Assembly: GCA_946553025.1 (NCBI GenBank)
Contig: CAMNRM010000016.1
Coordinates: 17,877 to 81,876 of the forward strand
Direction: 5' to 3'
Source: an uncultured Clostridium sp.
GTDB taxonomy: Bacteria > Bacillota > Clostridia > Lachnospirales > Lachnospiraceae
Length of the DNA stretch: 64,000 nucleotides
Of this stretch, positions 16,892-25,427 are shown piece after piece. The notes beneath the pieces were generated by a model. It saw only the letters and a list, made by a program, of their open reading frames with translations. It was not told the origin of the DNA and ran no database searches. The translations under genes and the position numbers were made by a program. Position 1 is the stretch's first letter; each line of letters starts with the position of its first letter.

Positions 16892-19800
16892 ATGGAGAAG
16901 GAATTAATTTTTCATATTTTGGGTTTGGAAGAAACCAAGGATGAAGAGAAAATCAGCGATGCCTACCGCACAGCCTTAAAGTCGGTAAATCCGGAGGATG
17001 ATCCGGAAGGGTTTAAGCGGCTTCGCCAGGCTTATGAAGAAGGAATAGCCTTTGCCCGGAAGAAAGAAGACGAGGGGGAGGTTAAAGAAAAAAACGAGGT
17101 GGATCTCTGGATTGACCGCGTGGAGGCGTTTTACCTGGATGTGCTTTCCCGCTATAAGGTGGAAAAATGGAGGGAGGTTTTATCCGATCCGGTCTGTGAC
17201 GAGCTGGATACGGCGCTGGAGGCCAGGGATAAGTTTGTCCGGTTTTTAATGGACCATATCCGCATCCCCCATTCGGTGTGGAAGCTTGTGGACGAGATTT
17301 TTTCGCTTCGCGAGGACAGGGAAGAACTTGAACAGAAATTTCCGGATGACTTTTTAAACTTTATGTTTTACTATATTGAAAATGAAACCTTTCTGCCCTA
17401 TGAATTGCTGGAATACCGAAGCCTTGACGGGGAAAAGGCCAACGGCGACGGATACATTGATGCTTATCTGGGGATTAAGCGCAGGATTGATGAAGGGGAA
17501 ACCGAAGGGCTTTTAAAGGAACTCGATGATTTGGAAGCCTTTGATCTCTACCATCCCTATGAGGATGTGGAGCGCATCCGGCTGATGGAAAAGGAAGGAA
17601 AGACCGAAGAAAGCCTGGAACTGGTCAGAAAATTAACCTCAAAATACGGTTTTGATTTCTATCTCTGGATTACTGCGGCACAGGCGCTGTGGAGCGGAGG
17701 GGAGAAGGAAGAGGCTAATACGTTCTGCCAGGAGATCTTATCCCGGGAACCGGAACATTACATGGCAAAATACTGGAGCGGGCGCTACTGCCTGGAGAAG
17801 GAGGATTATTTTAAGGCGAGGGAGTTATTCCTGGAACTTTTACAGGTGAACCCGCGCAGCGACGAACTGACCGGTTATCTGGAAACGGCGAATGAAAAAC
17901 TGATTGTCGAGATCAAGGAAGCACTGGAAAAAGGGGAAACCTATCATGAACTTTCCGGGCAGAAACTATGGCTGCGTCTTGGCTGGTGTCTTTTTCAGAA
18001 CGAAAAGCTGGAGGAAGCCGAAGCGATCGCCGAAAATGTTGACCCTGCGGGGGAAGAGGAGTACGAGTACTGCAACCTGTTCAGCCGTATTAAATATGCC
18101 ATGGAAAAGTATGAAGAAAGCCTTCCTCTGCTGAAGCGGCGTCTGGAACTGACGGAAAAAGCCACGACAGATTCCAAGGAAGATAAGAAAATCCGAAGCC
18201 GCAAGGGGGCCTGCTGCTACATGCTTGCGGGCTGCTGCCAGGCATTAAAACAGCAGGAGGAAACCGAAAACTTTCTGCACATGGCGATTGAAGCGGAAGA
18301 GGATACAGGGGATCGCTTAGATTATATGCGCTATCTTGCAAGCGTGCTTTTGCAGGCGAGAAAGTTTGAAAAGGTGGTGGATGTCTGCGACCGGATTGTG
18401 GATGAAGATGAGGGCTATTATCCTGCCTATGTTATCCGCCAGGAGGCATTTTACGAGATGAAACGTGCCCAGCAGGTGGTGAATGACTACCACAGCGCCG
18501 TCAATATTTACCCCGGTTACTATAAACCTTATCTGTTTGCCGCCGAGGTATTTTTCTACTATGGACAGTATGAGGACGGGAAAAAAGTTATCGATCGGGC
18601 AAGGGAAAATGAGGTAAAATTTTCTCCGCGGATGAAGTTATTCGAGGCAAAAATCCTGCGTAATCTCGCGGAAAACAATGAGGATCGGAAGGTTCCCCAT
18701 AAGATTTTGGATGAACTTTTTACGGAACTTGACGGTGAGGACTGCGATATCGAAGACAAGTCCGAGGTTGAGTACGAAAAGGGGCTGCTTTACTGGGATG
18801 AGGATGAATTTGACCAGGCGCTTGACCATCTTCAGAAGGCTATCGACCAGAACGATGAGCGGTTGCAGTACCGTCTGATCCGGGGAAATGTGTTCCTGGA
18901 AATGAAGAAATATCAGCTTGCCCTGGAAAACTACCAGAAGGCGGAGCCTTCCTATAAGAACAGCCCGGAACTTTACTATAACCGTGCGCTCTGCTACGAG
19001 GGCATGGACAAGGCCGATTTGGCTGCGGAGAATTTTCTAAAGACGGAGGAGCTGGAACCCGGCTATCGCAAGACCTATGAAAAGCTTTCGGATTACTACC
19101 GGGATCGCTACGATACCTACTGCCGCAGGAAGGATTTTGAAAAGGCCATCGACTATATCAGCAAGCAGCTTGCCATCCGGGAGAGCACTTACTATCTGGT
19201 GTGCAGGGGCTTGATTTACAGCGACGCCATGGAACTGGAACTGGCGATTAAGGACTATGAAAAGGCGCTGGAATATTCGCCGGAGGACAGTATCGTATGG
19301 AATAACTTATCCTGCTGCTACCGCTCTTTAAAAAACTACGATAAGGCGCTGGAATGTCTGGAAAAAGCCGTGGAACTGGGGAAGGAAAAAGAACGGCTTC
19401 CTTATCGGAACATGGCTTCCTGCTACTGGGATCTGCGGGAGTTTGACAAGGCATTTGCCTGGTATAAAAAGGCTCTGGAACTGTGGCCGGATTACGCTTT
19501 TTTATGGAAAAAAATGGGCGATTCCTACTATGATATCGGTGAGTTTGACAAGGCTTTGGAGTGCTATGAGCACACAAAGGACAGGAGCGATCACTACTCG
19601 GATATCAGCGATGTGTGGATGAAAAGAGGCGATGCAAAGAAGGCCATTGCCTGGTGTAAAGAGGGAATTCAAAATGCTCCGTCCGGGAAAGAAGCACAGT
19701 ATTACAGCGATTTGGGCGACCTCTATATGGAAATGCTGATGGACTATGAAAAGGCGATTTCCTGCTATGAAAAGGCCCTTGCCAGAGAACTTGAACCTTC

Positions 19801-20218
19801 CCAGCGCTTCTACTATGAAGCCTATCTGGCCCGCTGCTATGTGATGTCCGGACAGAAAAAAGAGGCGAAAATACACGGGCAGGCGGCCCTAGATGAACTG
19901 GAAAAAAGCGGAAGAACCATTGAGAACCACCTGGGATTTAAAGCCTACGGGACAGCCCGAATGTCCAATATCGCCTGGTGTTATCTGGCGATAGGGGAAA
20001 CCGAAAAAGGGGAACAGCTTCTCTGGGATATGCAGACGGCGCGTCCGTGCAAGGACTGTGTATTTAAGGGATGTTTTGAGAGCTGGCTGTATCTGGGACG
20101 GTATTATGAGAGCCTGGGAGAAACCCAAAAAGCCTTGGAATACCTGGAAAAAGCCTATGAAATTAATCCCTTCTGCCAGGAAGCCATAAGGGCAAAAGAG
20201 CATATTCTTAACCATTAG
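16892..20218 (+). CDS. Large TPR protein with N-terminal J-like domain
   Basis: The protein of about 1108 residues begins with a J-like helical domain (ILGLEETKDEEKISDAYRTA to AYEEG, about residues 7-55). The invariant His-Pro-Asp of J-domains is replaced by Asn-Pro-Glu at residues 33-35. The rest is a long array of TPR helices, clearest from about residue 640 on (repeats such as DKALECLEKAVEL and KAISCYEKALA). No signal peptide is visible. ATG 16892 is chosen because GGAGG sits 5 nt before it; ATG 16859 is possible. It stands 54 bp before a short Hsp70, so the two probably form a co-chaperone/chaperone pair. Client unknown. Confidence 0.85.
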   Translation: MEKELIFHILGLEETKDEEKISDAYRTALKSVNPEDDPEGFKRLRQAYEEGIAFARKKEDEGEVKEKNEVDLWIDRVEAFYLDVLSRYKVEKWREVLSDPVCDELDTALEARDKFVRFLMDHIRIPHSVWKLVDEIFSLREDREELEQKFPDDFLNFMFYYIENETFLPYELLEYRSLDGEKANGDGYIDAYLGIKRRIDEGETEGLLKELDDLEAFDLYHPYEDVERIRLMEKEGKTEESLELVRKLTSKYGFDFYLWITAAQALWSGGEKEEANTFCQEILSREPEHYMAKYWSGRYCLEKEDYFKARELFLELLQVNPRSDELTGYLETANEKLIVEIKEALEKGETYHELSGQKLWLRLGWCLFQNEKLEEAEAIAENVDPAGEEEYEYCNLFSRIKYAMEKYEESLPLLKRRLELTEKATTDSKEDKKIRSRKGACCYMLAGCCQALKQQEETENFLHMAIEAEEDTGDRLDYMRYLASVLLQARKFEKVVDVCDRIVDEDEGYYPAYVIRQEAFYEMKRAQQVVNDYHSAVNIYPGYYKPYLFAAEVFFYYGQYEDGKKVIDRARENEVKFSPRMKLFEAKILRNLAENNEDRKVPHKILDELFTELDGEDCDIEDKSEVEYEKGLLYWDEDEFDQALDHLQKAIDQNDERLQYRLIRGNVFLEMKKYQLALENYQKAEPSYKNSPELYYNRALCYEGMDKADLAAENFLKTEELEPGYRKTYEKLSDYYRDRYDTYCRRKDFEKAIDYISKQLAIRESTYYLVCRGLIYSDAMELELAIKDYEKALEYSPEDSIVWNNLSCCYRSLKNYDKALECLEKAVELGKEKERLPYRNMASCYWDLREFDKAFAWYKKALELWPDYAFLWKKMGDSYYDIGEFDKALECYEHTKDRSDHYSDISDVWMKRGDAKKAIAWCKEGIQNAPSGKEAQYYSDLGDLYMEMLMDYEKAISCYEKALARELEPSQRFYYEAYLARCYVMSGQKKEAKIHGQAALDELEKSGRTIENHLGFKAYGTARMSNIAWCYLAIGETEKGEQLLWDMQTARPCKDCVFKGCFESWLYLGRYYESLGETQKALEYLEKAYEINPFCQEAIRAKEHILNH

Positions 20219-20272
20219 AATTAGACAGAAAACAATAAACATAAAAGAAGAATTAAAGAAGAGGAAAACATC

Positions 20273-21964
20273 ATGATTATTGGAATTGATTTAGGAACCA
20301 CGAACAGCCTGATTGCCTGCTTTACCGAAGACGGGCCGAAAATCATACCCAATCGTCTGGGGAAACATCTTACGCCCTCGGTTGTCAGCATGGATGAAGA
20401 AGAGCAGATTTATGTGGGAGATTCTGCAGTTGAACGCAGGCTTTTATATCCCGGAAGCGCAGCGGGCGTGTTTAAGCGGGATATGGGGAGCAATCGGAAG
20501 TTTAAGCTTCTGCACAAGGAATTTACCGCGGAGGAGCTTTCCTCCTTTGTGCTGCGGGCATTAAAAGAAGACGCCGAGCATTATCTGGGGGAGGAGGTTA
20601 CGGAAGCGGTTATCAGCGTTCCCGCATATTTTAACGATGCGAGAAGACGGGCCACGAAAAAAGCCGGGGAACTGGCAGGACTTAAGGTGGAGAGGATTAT
20701 CAGCGAGCCTACGGCGGCCGCCATCGCCTACGGACTGTACCAGAGCCAGAAGCGGGCGCGTTTTCTGGTGTTTGACTTAGGGGGAGGAACTTTTGATGTT
20801 TCCATCCTCGAATTATTTGATACCATACTGGAAGTCCGCGCCGTGGCCGGGGATAACTTCCTTGGGGGAGAAGACTTTACCGAAGTGCTGGAATCCATGT
20901 TTTTTGAGAAGTTTTCGCAGTTTAACAAGCTTGCCCTGGATGAAAAAACCCTGCGTCATATTCACAAGCAGGCAGATTTATGTAAGATTGGCTTTTCCGA
21001 AAAACGGGTTTCCACCATGCAGTGCAAGATTGACGGGGAAGTGTACAGCATGGATGTGGAGATGGCAAAATACGAGGAAGCCTGCCGGGAACTTCTCGAT
21101 CGCATCCGCCAGCCGGTAAAGCGAAGCCTTTCCGACGCGCACATCCGCCTTTCGGATATTGATAAGGTGGTTTTAGTCGGCGGGGCGACGAAAAGTCCGA
21201 TTATCCGCCGGTTTGTCAGCAAGCTCTTCAAGGCCCTGCCCGATACGAATGTGAACCCGGACGAGGCGGTAGCCTTAGGAGCAGCGATCCAGGCAGCGAT
21301 GAAGGAGCGGCAGGACGCCATTAAAGAGGTTATCTTAACGGATGTGTGCCCGTTTACCCTGGGAACGGAGGTTGTTCGGGAGTGGGAAAAGGGGTATTTT
21401 GAGGACGGGTTATTCTGCCCGATTATCGACCGCAATACCGTTATTCCCACCAGCCGGACAGAGCGTCTGTACACTGTTCGGGACAACCAGAGCAAAATCC
21501 GCATTAACGTGCTTCAGGGCGAAAGCCGCCTGGCAGCAAACAACCTTTCCCTGGGAGAACTGCTGATTGAAGTACCTCCGGCAAAAGCAGGGGAAGAGGC
21601 CGTGGATGTAACCTATACCTACGATATCAACTCGATTCTGGAAGTGGAGGTTAAAGTATTGTCCACCCAGGCGGTGAAAAAGCAGGTGTTCAGGGGAAGA
21701 GATGTGGACATGACCGACGAAGAGATCCAGGAGCGCTTAAAAACCCTGTCCTACCTGAAAATCCACCCCAGGGACAGAGAAGAAAATAAATACCTGCTGC
21801 TTCGGGGTGAGAGGGTTTACGAGGAAAGCATCGGCGATAAGCGGGCCTATATCGAAGCCGCCCTGCATAAGTACGAAAAAGCATTGGATACCTATGATCA
21901 GGGGATTATTGAAGAGGCAAAGAAAGAGTTTAAGGAGTTTTTAGAGGAACTGGAAGAGTTTTAG
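20273..21964 (+). CDS. Hsp70-family chaperone, short HscC-like
   Basis: The 563-residue Hsp70 has all nucleotide-binding motifs: IDLGTTNS (5-12), the DLGGGTFD loop (168-175) and VLVGGATKSP in the adenosine motif. Its beta substrate-binding domain is recognisable (RINVLQGESRLAANNLSLGE). The C-terminal lid is short and ends in an acidic, Leu/Glu/Phe-rich tail, so it lacks the extended tail of DnaK. The length and the TPR/J-like partner next door fit HscC-type specialised Hsp70s rather than the housekeeping DnaK. GAGGAAA precedes the ATG. Its last codons are the first unit of a 30-bp tandem repeat running beyond the stop. Confidence 0.93.
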   Translation: MIIGIDLGTTNSLIACFTEDGPKIIPNRLGKHLTPSVVSMDEEEQIYVGDSAVERRLLYPGSAAGVFKRDMGSNRKFKLLHKEFTAEELSSFVLRALKEDAEHYLGEEVTEAVISVPAYFNDARRRATKKAGELAGLKVERIISEPTAAAIAYGLYQSQKRARFLVFDLGGGTFDVSILELFDTILEVRAVAGDNFLGGEDFTEVLESMFFEKFSQFNKLALDEKTLRHIHKQADLCKIGFSEKRVSTMQCKIDGEVYSMDVEMAKYEEACRELLDRIRQPVKRSLSDAHIRLSDIDKVVLVGGATKSPIIRRFVSKLFKALPDTNVNPDEAVALGAAIQAAMKERQDAIKEVILTDVCPFTLGTEVVREWEKGYFEDGLFCPIIDRNTVIPTSRTERLYTVRDNQSKIRINVLQGESRLAANNLSLGELLIEVPPAKAGEEAVDVTYTYDINSILEVEVKVLSTQAVKKQVFRGRDVDMTDEEIQERLKTLSYLKIHPRDREENKYLLLRGERVYEESIGDKRAYIEAALHKYEKALDTYDQGIIEEAKKEFKEFLEELEEF

Positions 21965-22090
21965 GGGTATTTGGAGGAACTGGAAGAGTTTTAGGGGTTT
22001 TTAGAGGAACTGGAAGAGTTTTAAGGGTTTTTGGAGGAAGCAGGAGAAGTTAAGGAACCTTAGGGGTTTTTGGAGGAAGCGTAAGGGGGT
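21931..22090 (+). repeat. 30-bp tandem repeat at the 3' end of the hsp70 gene
   Basis: Units begin at 21931, 21961, 21991 and 22021, followed by a more degenerate copy to about 22090. The core AGAGGAACTGGAAGAGTTTT is nearly identical in the first three. The first unit encodes the last ten residues of Hsp70, and every following unit repeats that frame with its own TAG or TAA, since 30 is a multiple of 3. It looks like slippage or unequal duplication of a gene end including its stop codon. Confidence 0.9.
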
Positions 22091-22119
22091 TAGTTTGTTT
22101 TAGGAAGGCAGGGGCGGCA

Positions 22120-22665
22120 ATGATTTATCTGGTAACTGGCGGAAGCGGAAGCGGGAAGTCAGCCTATGCGGAAGAACTGGTTCTGCAGTCGGGCAATGAG
22201 AAGCGGTATTATATTGCCACGATGGAGGTTTTCGGCGAGGAAGGAAAGAAGAAGGTCGAGCGCCATCGGAAGCTTCGTGAAGGAAAAGGCATGATAACCA
22301 TTGAGCGCCCCTTAAACCTTTCCTCACTGGTGCTGGAAGAGTGGGAAGGGGAAGCGGACGGAAAAGTCACGGTTCTTCTGGAATGTATGACAAATCTGGC
22401 AGCGAATGAACTGTTTTCCGGGGAAGCTCTTATCATGCACAGGGTCAGAATGGCGGCAGAGCGGATAAAGGAAGGCATAAGGCGGCTGGAAGAGCAGTGC
22501 GGACTTCTTGTTGTGGTGAGCGGTGAAGTTTTTTCGGATGGGATAGATTATGGGGAAGAAACGAACGCCTATATCGAACTGATGGGGGAGATAAACTGCT
22601 GGCTGGCTGAGAGGGCCGAGCGGGCAGTGGAAGTGGTTTATGGGATTGGCTGTGTTTTAAAATGA
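22120..22665 (+). CDS. cobU: Adenosylcobinamide kinase / adenosylcobinamide-phosphate guanylyltransferase
   Basis: CobU phosphorylates adenosylcobinamide and then attaches GMP. The 181-residue protein is the normal size. It has a P-loop GGSGSGKS at residues 7-14, the region VERHRKLREGKGMITIERP containing the histidine that is guanylylated in this family, the ECMTNLAANELF helix and the C-terminal VVVSGEVFSDGIDYGEETNAY segment. It lies between the hsp70 repeat and cbiB. A second, shortened CobU-like gene is at 24890-25285 on the other strand. No cobalamin riboswitch is evident upstream. Confidence 0.93.
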   Translation: MIYLVTGGSGSGKSAYAEELVLQSGNEKRYYIATMEVFGEEGKKKVERHRKLREGKGMITIERPLNLSSLVLEEWEGEADGKVTVLLECMTNLAANELFSGEALIMHRVRMAAERIKEGIRRLEEQCGLLVVVSGEVFSDGIDYGEETNAYIELMGEINCWLAERAERAVEVVYGIGCVLK

Positions 22666-22690
22666 AGCAGGGCTGCTATGCTGCGGCAAG

Positions 22691-22757
22691 GCCGATGAAC
22701 CTGTGTCTTGAAAAGAATTTTAACCAACTCCAAAGCCGATGAATCTGTGTCTTGAAA
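22691..22757 (+). repeat. Direct repeat of 23 bp between cobU and cbiB
   Basis: GCCGATGAACCTGTGTCTTG (followed by AAA) at 22691-22713 recurs at 22735-22757 with a single C to T change, 44 bp apart. It fills the intergenic space just ahead of cbiB and belongs with the other short duplications of this window. Confidence 0.85.
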
Positions 22758-22772
22758 GGGAATGACGGAAAA

Positions 22773-23804
22773 ATGTTTAGGTTGAGTGCAATAAGCGCCG
22801 CAGTGGTTCTGGACTGGATATTTGGAGAACCTGAAAAACTTAGGCATCCCGTATGCAGGATGGGAAGCCTGATTGCCTGGATGGAAAAGAAACTTCGCCG
22901 GTGGATGCCGGGAAAGGAAATGGCTGGCGGAGTTTTTCTGGCAGTGACCGTGCCTTTGATCTATGTGTGTATTCCCGGGATGATTCTGTGGATGGCCAGT
23001 CTTTTGGAGCAGTATTTTGCGGGAAATGGTTTTTCCTGGATTTGGGGAGAGAAGAGAGGTGTAATTTCCTGGGGCCTGGAAACGTTTTGGTGTTTTCAGC
23101 TTCTGGCAGCGAAAAGTCTGTATCAGGAAAGCGGGAAGGTGAGGAGGGAACTGGCTTTGGGAGATATCGAAAAAGCCAGGTTCTGGGTATCACGAATTGT
23201 GGGACGGGATACGGAAAAACTGGACAAACAGGGGATAGCCCGGGCGGCTGTGGAAACAGTAGCGGAAAATACGTCGGACGGGGTGATAGCCCCTTTATTT
23301 TTCATGGTATTGTTCGGGGCTTTGGGCGGCTTTTTTTATAAGGCTGTCAATACGATGGATTCCATGGTTGGCTATAAGAATGAGCGGTACAGGCTTTTTG
23401 GCCGGGCGGCGGCGAAACTGGATGATTTCTGTAATTTTCTGCCGGCCCGGATCAGCGGATGTCTGCTTTGTGCAGCAGCAGGATGGATGGGGTTATGGGA
23501 TAAAACCTTTGACGGGAAAAATGCATGGAGGATTTTTTTGCGGGATCGGCAAAAACATGAAAGTCCGAATTCCGCCCACGGCGAAGCAGCCTGCGCAGGG
23601 GCTTTGCGGATAAGGCTGGCAGGGGATGCCTGGTATTTTGGAGAACTTCACAAAAAGCCCTGGATAGGCGATGCCTTGCGGGAAATCGAAGCCGAGGATG
23701 TGCGCAGGGCAGGGAAGCTGATGCTTGGGGCGGAGGTTCTGGGGGTGGTTTTGTGCTGGGGGGTTTTTTGTGCCTGGTATTCAATAAATTTAGTGAAATC
23801 ATAA
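22773..23804 (+). CDS. cbiB: Adenosylcobinamide-phosphate synthase CbiB
   Basis: CbiB (CobD in aerobic nomenclature) joins aminopropanol phosphate to adenosylcobyric acid. It is a membrane enzyme of about 343 residues with several hydrophobic segments (near residues 5-20, 50-75, 195-210 and 285-335) and the conserved stretches VLDWIFGEP, HPVCRMGSLIAWMEK, VAENTSDGVIAPLF and TMDSMVGYKNERY, with SPNSAHGEAACAGALRIRLAG towards the end. ATG 22773 gives the usual family start (FRLSAISAAVVLDWIFGEP); an in-frame TTG at 22752 is less likely. It follows cobU and lies upstream of two tRNA-Leu genes. Confidence 0.92.
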   Translation: MFRLSAISAAVVLDWIFGEPEKLRHPVCRMGSLIAWMEKKLRRWMPGKEMAGGVFLAVTVPLIYVCIPGMILWMASLLEQYFAGNGFSWIWGEKRGVISWGLETFWCFQLLAAKSLYQESGKVRRELALGDIEKARFWVSRIVGRDTEKLDKQGIARAAVETVAENTSDGVIAPLFFMVLFGALGGFFYKAVNTMDSMVGYKNERYRLFGRAAAKLDDFCNFLPARISGCLLCAAAGWMGLWDKTFDGKNAWRIFLRDRQKHESPNSAHGEAACAGALRIRLAGDAWYFGELHKKPWIGDALREIEAEDVRRAGKLMLGAEVLGVVLCWGVFCAWYSINLVKS

Positions 23805-23839
23805 AAATTACAAAAATCACAAAAATTTCAAAAATCCTC

Positions 23840-23868
23840 TTGCCAAACCTTAAAAGGTGTGCTATACT
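23840..23868 (+). promoter_or_regulatory. Promoter of the tRNA-Leu pair
   Basis: TTGCCA (23840-23845) and TATACT (23863-23868) are separated by exactly 17 bp. The -10 ends 12 bp before the first tRNA, a typical stable-RNA arrangement. Confidence 0.8.
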
Positions 23869-23880
23869 GTATTTCGGCTT

Positions 23881-23964
23881 GCGGGGTTGCCGGAATTGGC
23901 AGACGGGCTAGACTAAGGATCTAGTGGTCGAATGACTGTGTGGGTTCAAGTCCCATACCCCGCA
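23881..23964 (+). tRNA. tRNA-Leu, anticodon AAG
   Basis: An 84-nt class II tRNA. The acceptor arms GCGGGGT and ACCCCGC pair fully with discriminator A. The anticodon stem CTAGA/TCTAG encloses the loop CTAAGGA, giving anticodon AAG (reads CUU, and wobble codons if A34 is modified to inosine). A long variable arm and the TGGGTTCAAGTCCCA T-arm are present. CCA is not encoded. Confidence 0.96.
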
Positions 23965-24019
23965 TGTATTGAAAAATAAATCGATGTTTTTCAGTACTTG
24001 CCAAAATTTCATACAAGTT

Positions 24020-24103
24020 GCAGAAGTGGCGGAATTGGCAGACGCGCACGGTTCAGGTCCGTGTGGTAGAAATACCTTGTGGGTTCGACTCCCATCTTCT
24101 GCA
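24020..24103 (+). tRNA. tRNA-Leu, anticodon CAG
   Basis: An 84-nt class II tRNA, 55 bp after the previous one. The acceptor GCAGAAG pairs with CTTCTGC, discriminator A. The anticodon stem CACGG/CCGTG encloses TTCAGGT, giving anticodon CAG (reads CUG). The T-arm is TGGGTTCGACTCCCA. The pair probably shares the promoter at 23840 and the terminator at 24113. Confidence 0.97.
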
Positions 24104-24112
24104 TTTTTTATT

Positions 24113-24151
24113 GGCGGAAAACCTTAACTTAGCTGGTTTTCCGCCGTTTTT
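24113..24151 (+). terminator. Intrinsic terminator after the tRNA-Leu pair
   Basis: GGCGGAAAACC (24113-24123) pairs perfectly with GGTTTTCCGCC (24135-24145) and is followed by G and five T. It may also terminate the leftward gene at 24179-24796 from the other side. Confidence 0.92.
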
Positions 24152-24178
24152 GTCCGACTGTCCTGGCGGAAGGAAGGA

Positions 24179-24796
24179 TTATAATTTTCCTTCATCATAC
24201 CCGGCACGAATTCCGCCGATAAACTTTGGGCGTACCCTGGCACAGACGACATGGGCTTTTCCTATATAGTTGGTTTCAATTCGTACAGGAACCGCTACCT
24301 GGCGAAGATGCATACCGATTAAGGTGTCGCCGATATCCATTCCCCCATGTGCAGAAATACGTTCCACAGCTACAGGTTCCTTCATCCGTTCATAGGCAGC
24401 CGTAGCAAAAGAACCTCCGGCTTTTAACTGCGGCACGACGTTTACGATTTCATAGCCGTATTTCTCCGCCGCCTCTCTTTCCAGAATCAGTGCACGGTTT
24501 AAGTGTTCGCAGCACTGTGCCGCAAGGTAAATCTGGTTTTTCTCACATTCTTCCCAAATCCCCTGATATACGGCTTTGCCAATCTCTTTGCTGGAATAAG
24601 AGCCGATACGTGAACTGGCAATCTCACTGGAAGAGCAGCCCACGACGAAAAGATTTCCCGGCTTCATCTTCCCCACAGCCAGAAACTCCCGCATAGCATT
24701 TCCTGCCTGCTTTCTTAAACTATCCAGTTCTTCACCGCTCATTACCTGTTCATTAATTCCTGTCATTTTCTGCCCCTTCTTTTCCTGTGTCATCAT
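24179..24796 (-). CDS. TIGR01440/UPF0340 (YwlG-like) family protein
   Basis: The 205-residue protein matches the conserved uncharacterised YwlG family. Visible marks are FVVGCSSSEIASSRIGSYSS, IYLAAQCCEHLNRALI, VNVVPQLKAGGSFATAAYE and HGGMDIGDTLIGMHLR. Its biochemical role is unknown to me; the cysteine and histidine pairs look functional. Two starts are plausible: ATG 24796 with AAAGGGG upstream, or an internal ATG about 30 bp later that has AAGGGG before it and gives the more usual length. It lies convergent to the tRNA pair and upstream of the shortened CobU-like gene. Confidence 0.88.
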   Translation of the reverse strand: MMTQEKKGQKMTGINEQVMSGEELDSLRKQAGNAMREFLAVGKMKPGNLFVVGCSSSEIASSRIGSYSSKEIGKAVYQGIWEECEKNQIYLAAQCCEHLNRALILEREAAEKYGYEIVNVVPQLKAGGSFATAAYERMKEPVAVERISAHGGMDIGDTLIGMHLRQVAVPVRIETNYIGKAHVVCARVRPKFIGGIRAGYDEGKL

Positions 24797-24889
24797 CGTT
24801 TCCCCTTTCTGTTTTATTTTGCTGCTGTTTTATTAATCAAGCTGCGAAAGCATCCACGAAGCTTGATGCTTTCTGTTTTACTCTGCTGC

Positions 24890-25285
24890 TTATTTTATCT
24901 TCTGTCCAATTCCGGCAGTTACCCGCCAGACTTCCTGTGCCTCTTTGGCAAGCTGGCAGCAGATTCTTCCGACTACTTCACGATAGCTGCGCGAGAACGC
25001 ATCCATTGGGACAATTCCACAGCCGATTTCATCCGTAATCAGTATTCTTTCCGGGCATTCCAAAAGCAGTTCCTCTGCCATATCTCTTTCCAATTCTTCT
25101 GCTTTCGCTCCTTCTTCCATCCGCCTTCGCACCATTTCATGAAGATGAATCCCGAAATTCGTCTTTAAAAATTCTTCCCAGGATGCAGACTTTCCATCTG
25201 CGCATTTTTCGTCTTTCCATTCGGGAAAATGTTCTCTGGCAAATGCCTCTTTTCCCTGTTTTCTTCCTCCGACAATAAAAATCAT
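24890..25285 (-). CDS. Short CobU-like (cobinamide kinase family) protein
   Basis: The 131-residue protein keeps the outer features of CobU: an N-terminal P-loop-like MIFIVGGRKQGKEA and the C-terminal ILITDEIGCGIVPMDAFSRSYREVVGRICC block ending in VTAGIGQKIK. The central guanylyltransferase part with the reactive histidine is missing, making it about 50 residues shorter than CobU at 22120. The P-loop has Glu instead of Ser/Thr after GK. It is encoded with cobS on the minus strand. It could be a kinase-only or regulatory paralogue, or a decaying copy. It has no frameshift and its charged segments look maintained. Confidence 0.75.
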   Translation of the reverse strand: MIFIVGGRKQGKEAFAREHFPEWKDEKCADGKSASWEEFLKTNFGIHLHEMVRRRMEEGAKAEELERDMAEELLLECPERILITDEIGCGIVPMDAFSRSYREVVGRICCQLAKEAQEVWRVTAGIGQKIK

Positions 25286-25427
25286 GGGTGCTTCTCCCTT
25301 ACTTATTCTCCTGCAGACCGTAATCCTCTGCTTTTCTTACAACATGAAGGTTTCGTTATTGTTCACGTAGGTCTGCACACCTGCTGCGCTGAGTGTATGT
25401 TAAACCGAACCAGTGAGCAAAAATCCG

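Noticed and set aside
21931..22090. CRISPR-like array at the hsp70 3' end
   Set aside because: Units are contiguous 30-bp tandem copies without unique spacers and derive from coding sequence; no cas genes in the window.
22081..22119. Possible cobalamin riboswitch ahead of cobU (also looked for before cbiT and cobS)
   Set aside because: No B12-box-like segment or long conserved leader is visible; the space is filled by tandem repeats or is too short.
24018..24269. 83-codon frame on the + strand
   Set aside because: It is the tRNA-Leu(CAG) gene and its terminator read as protein.
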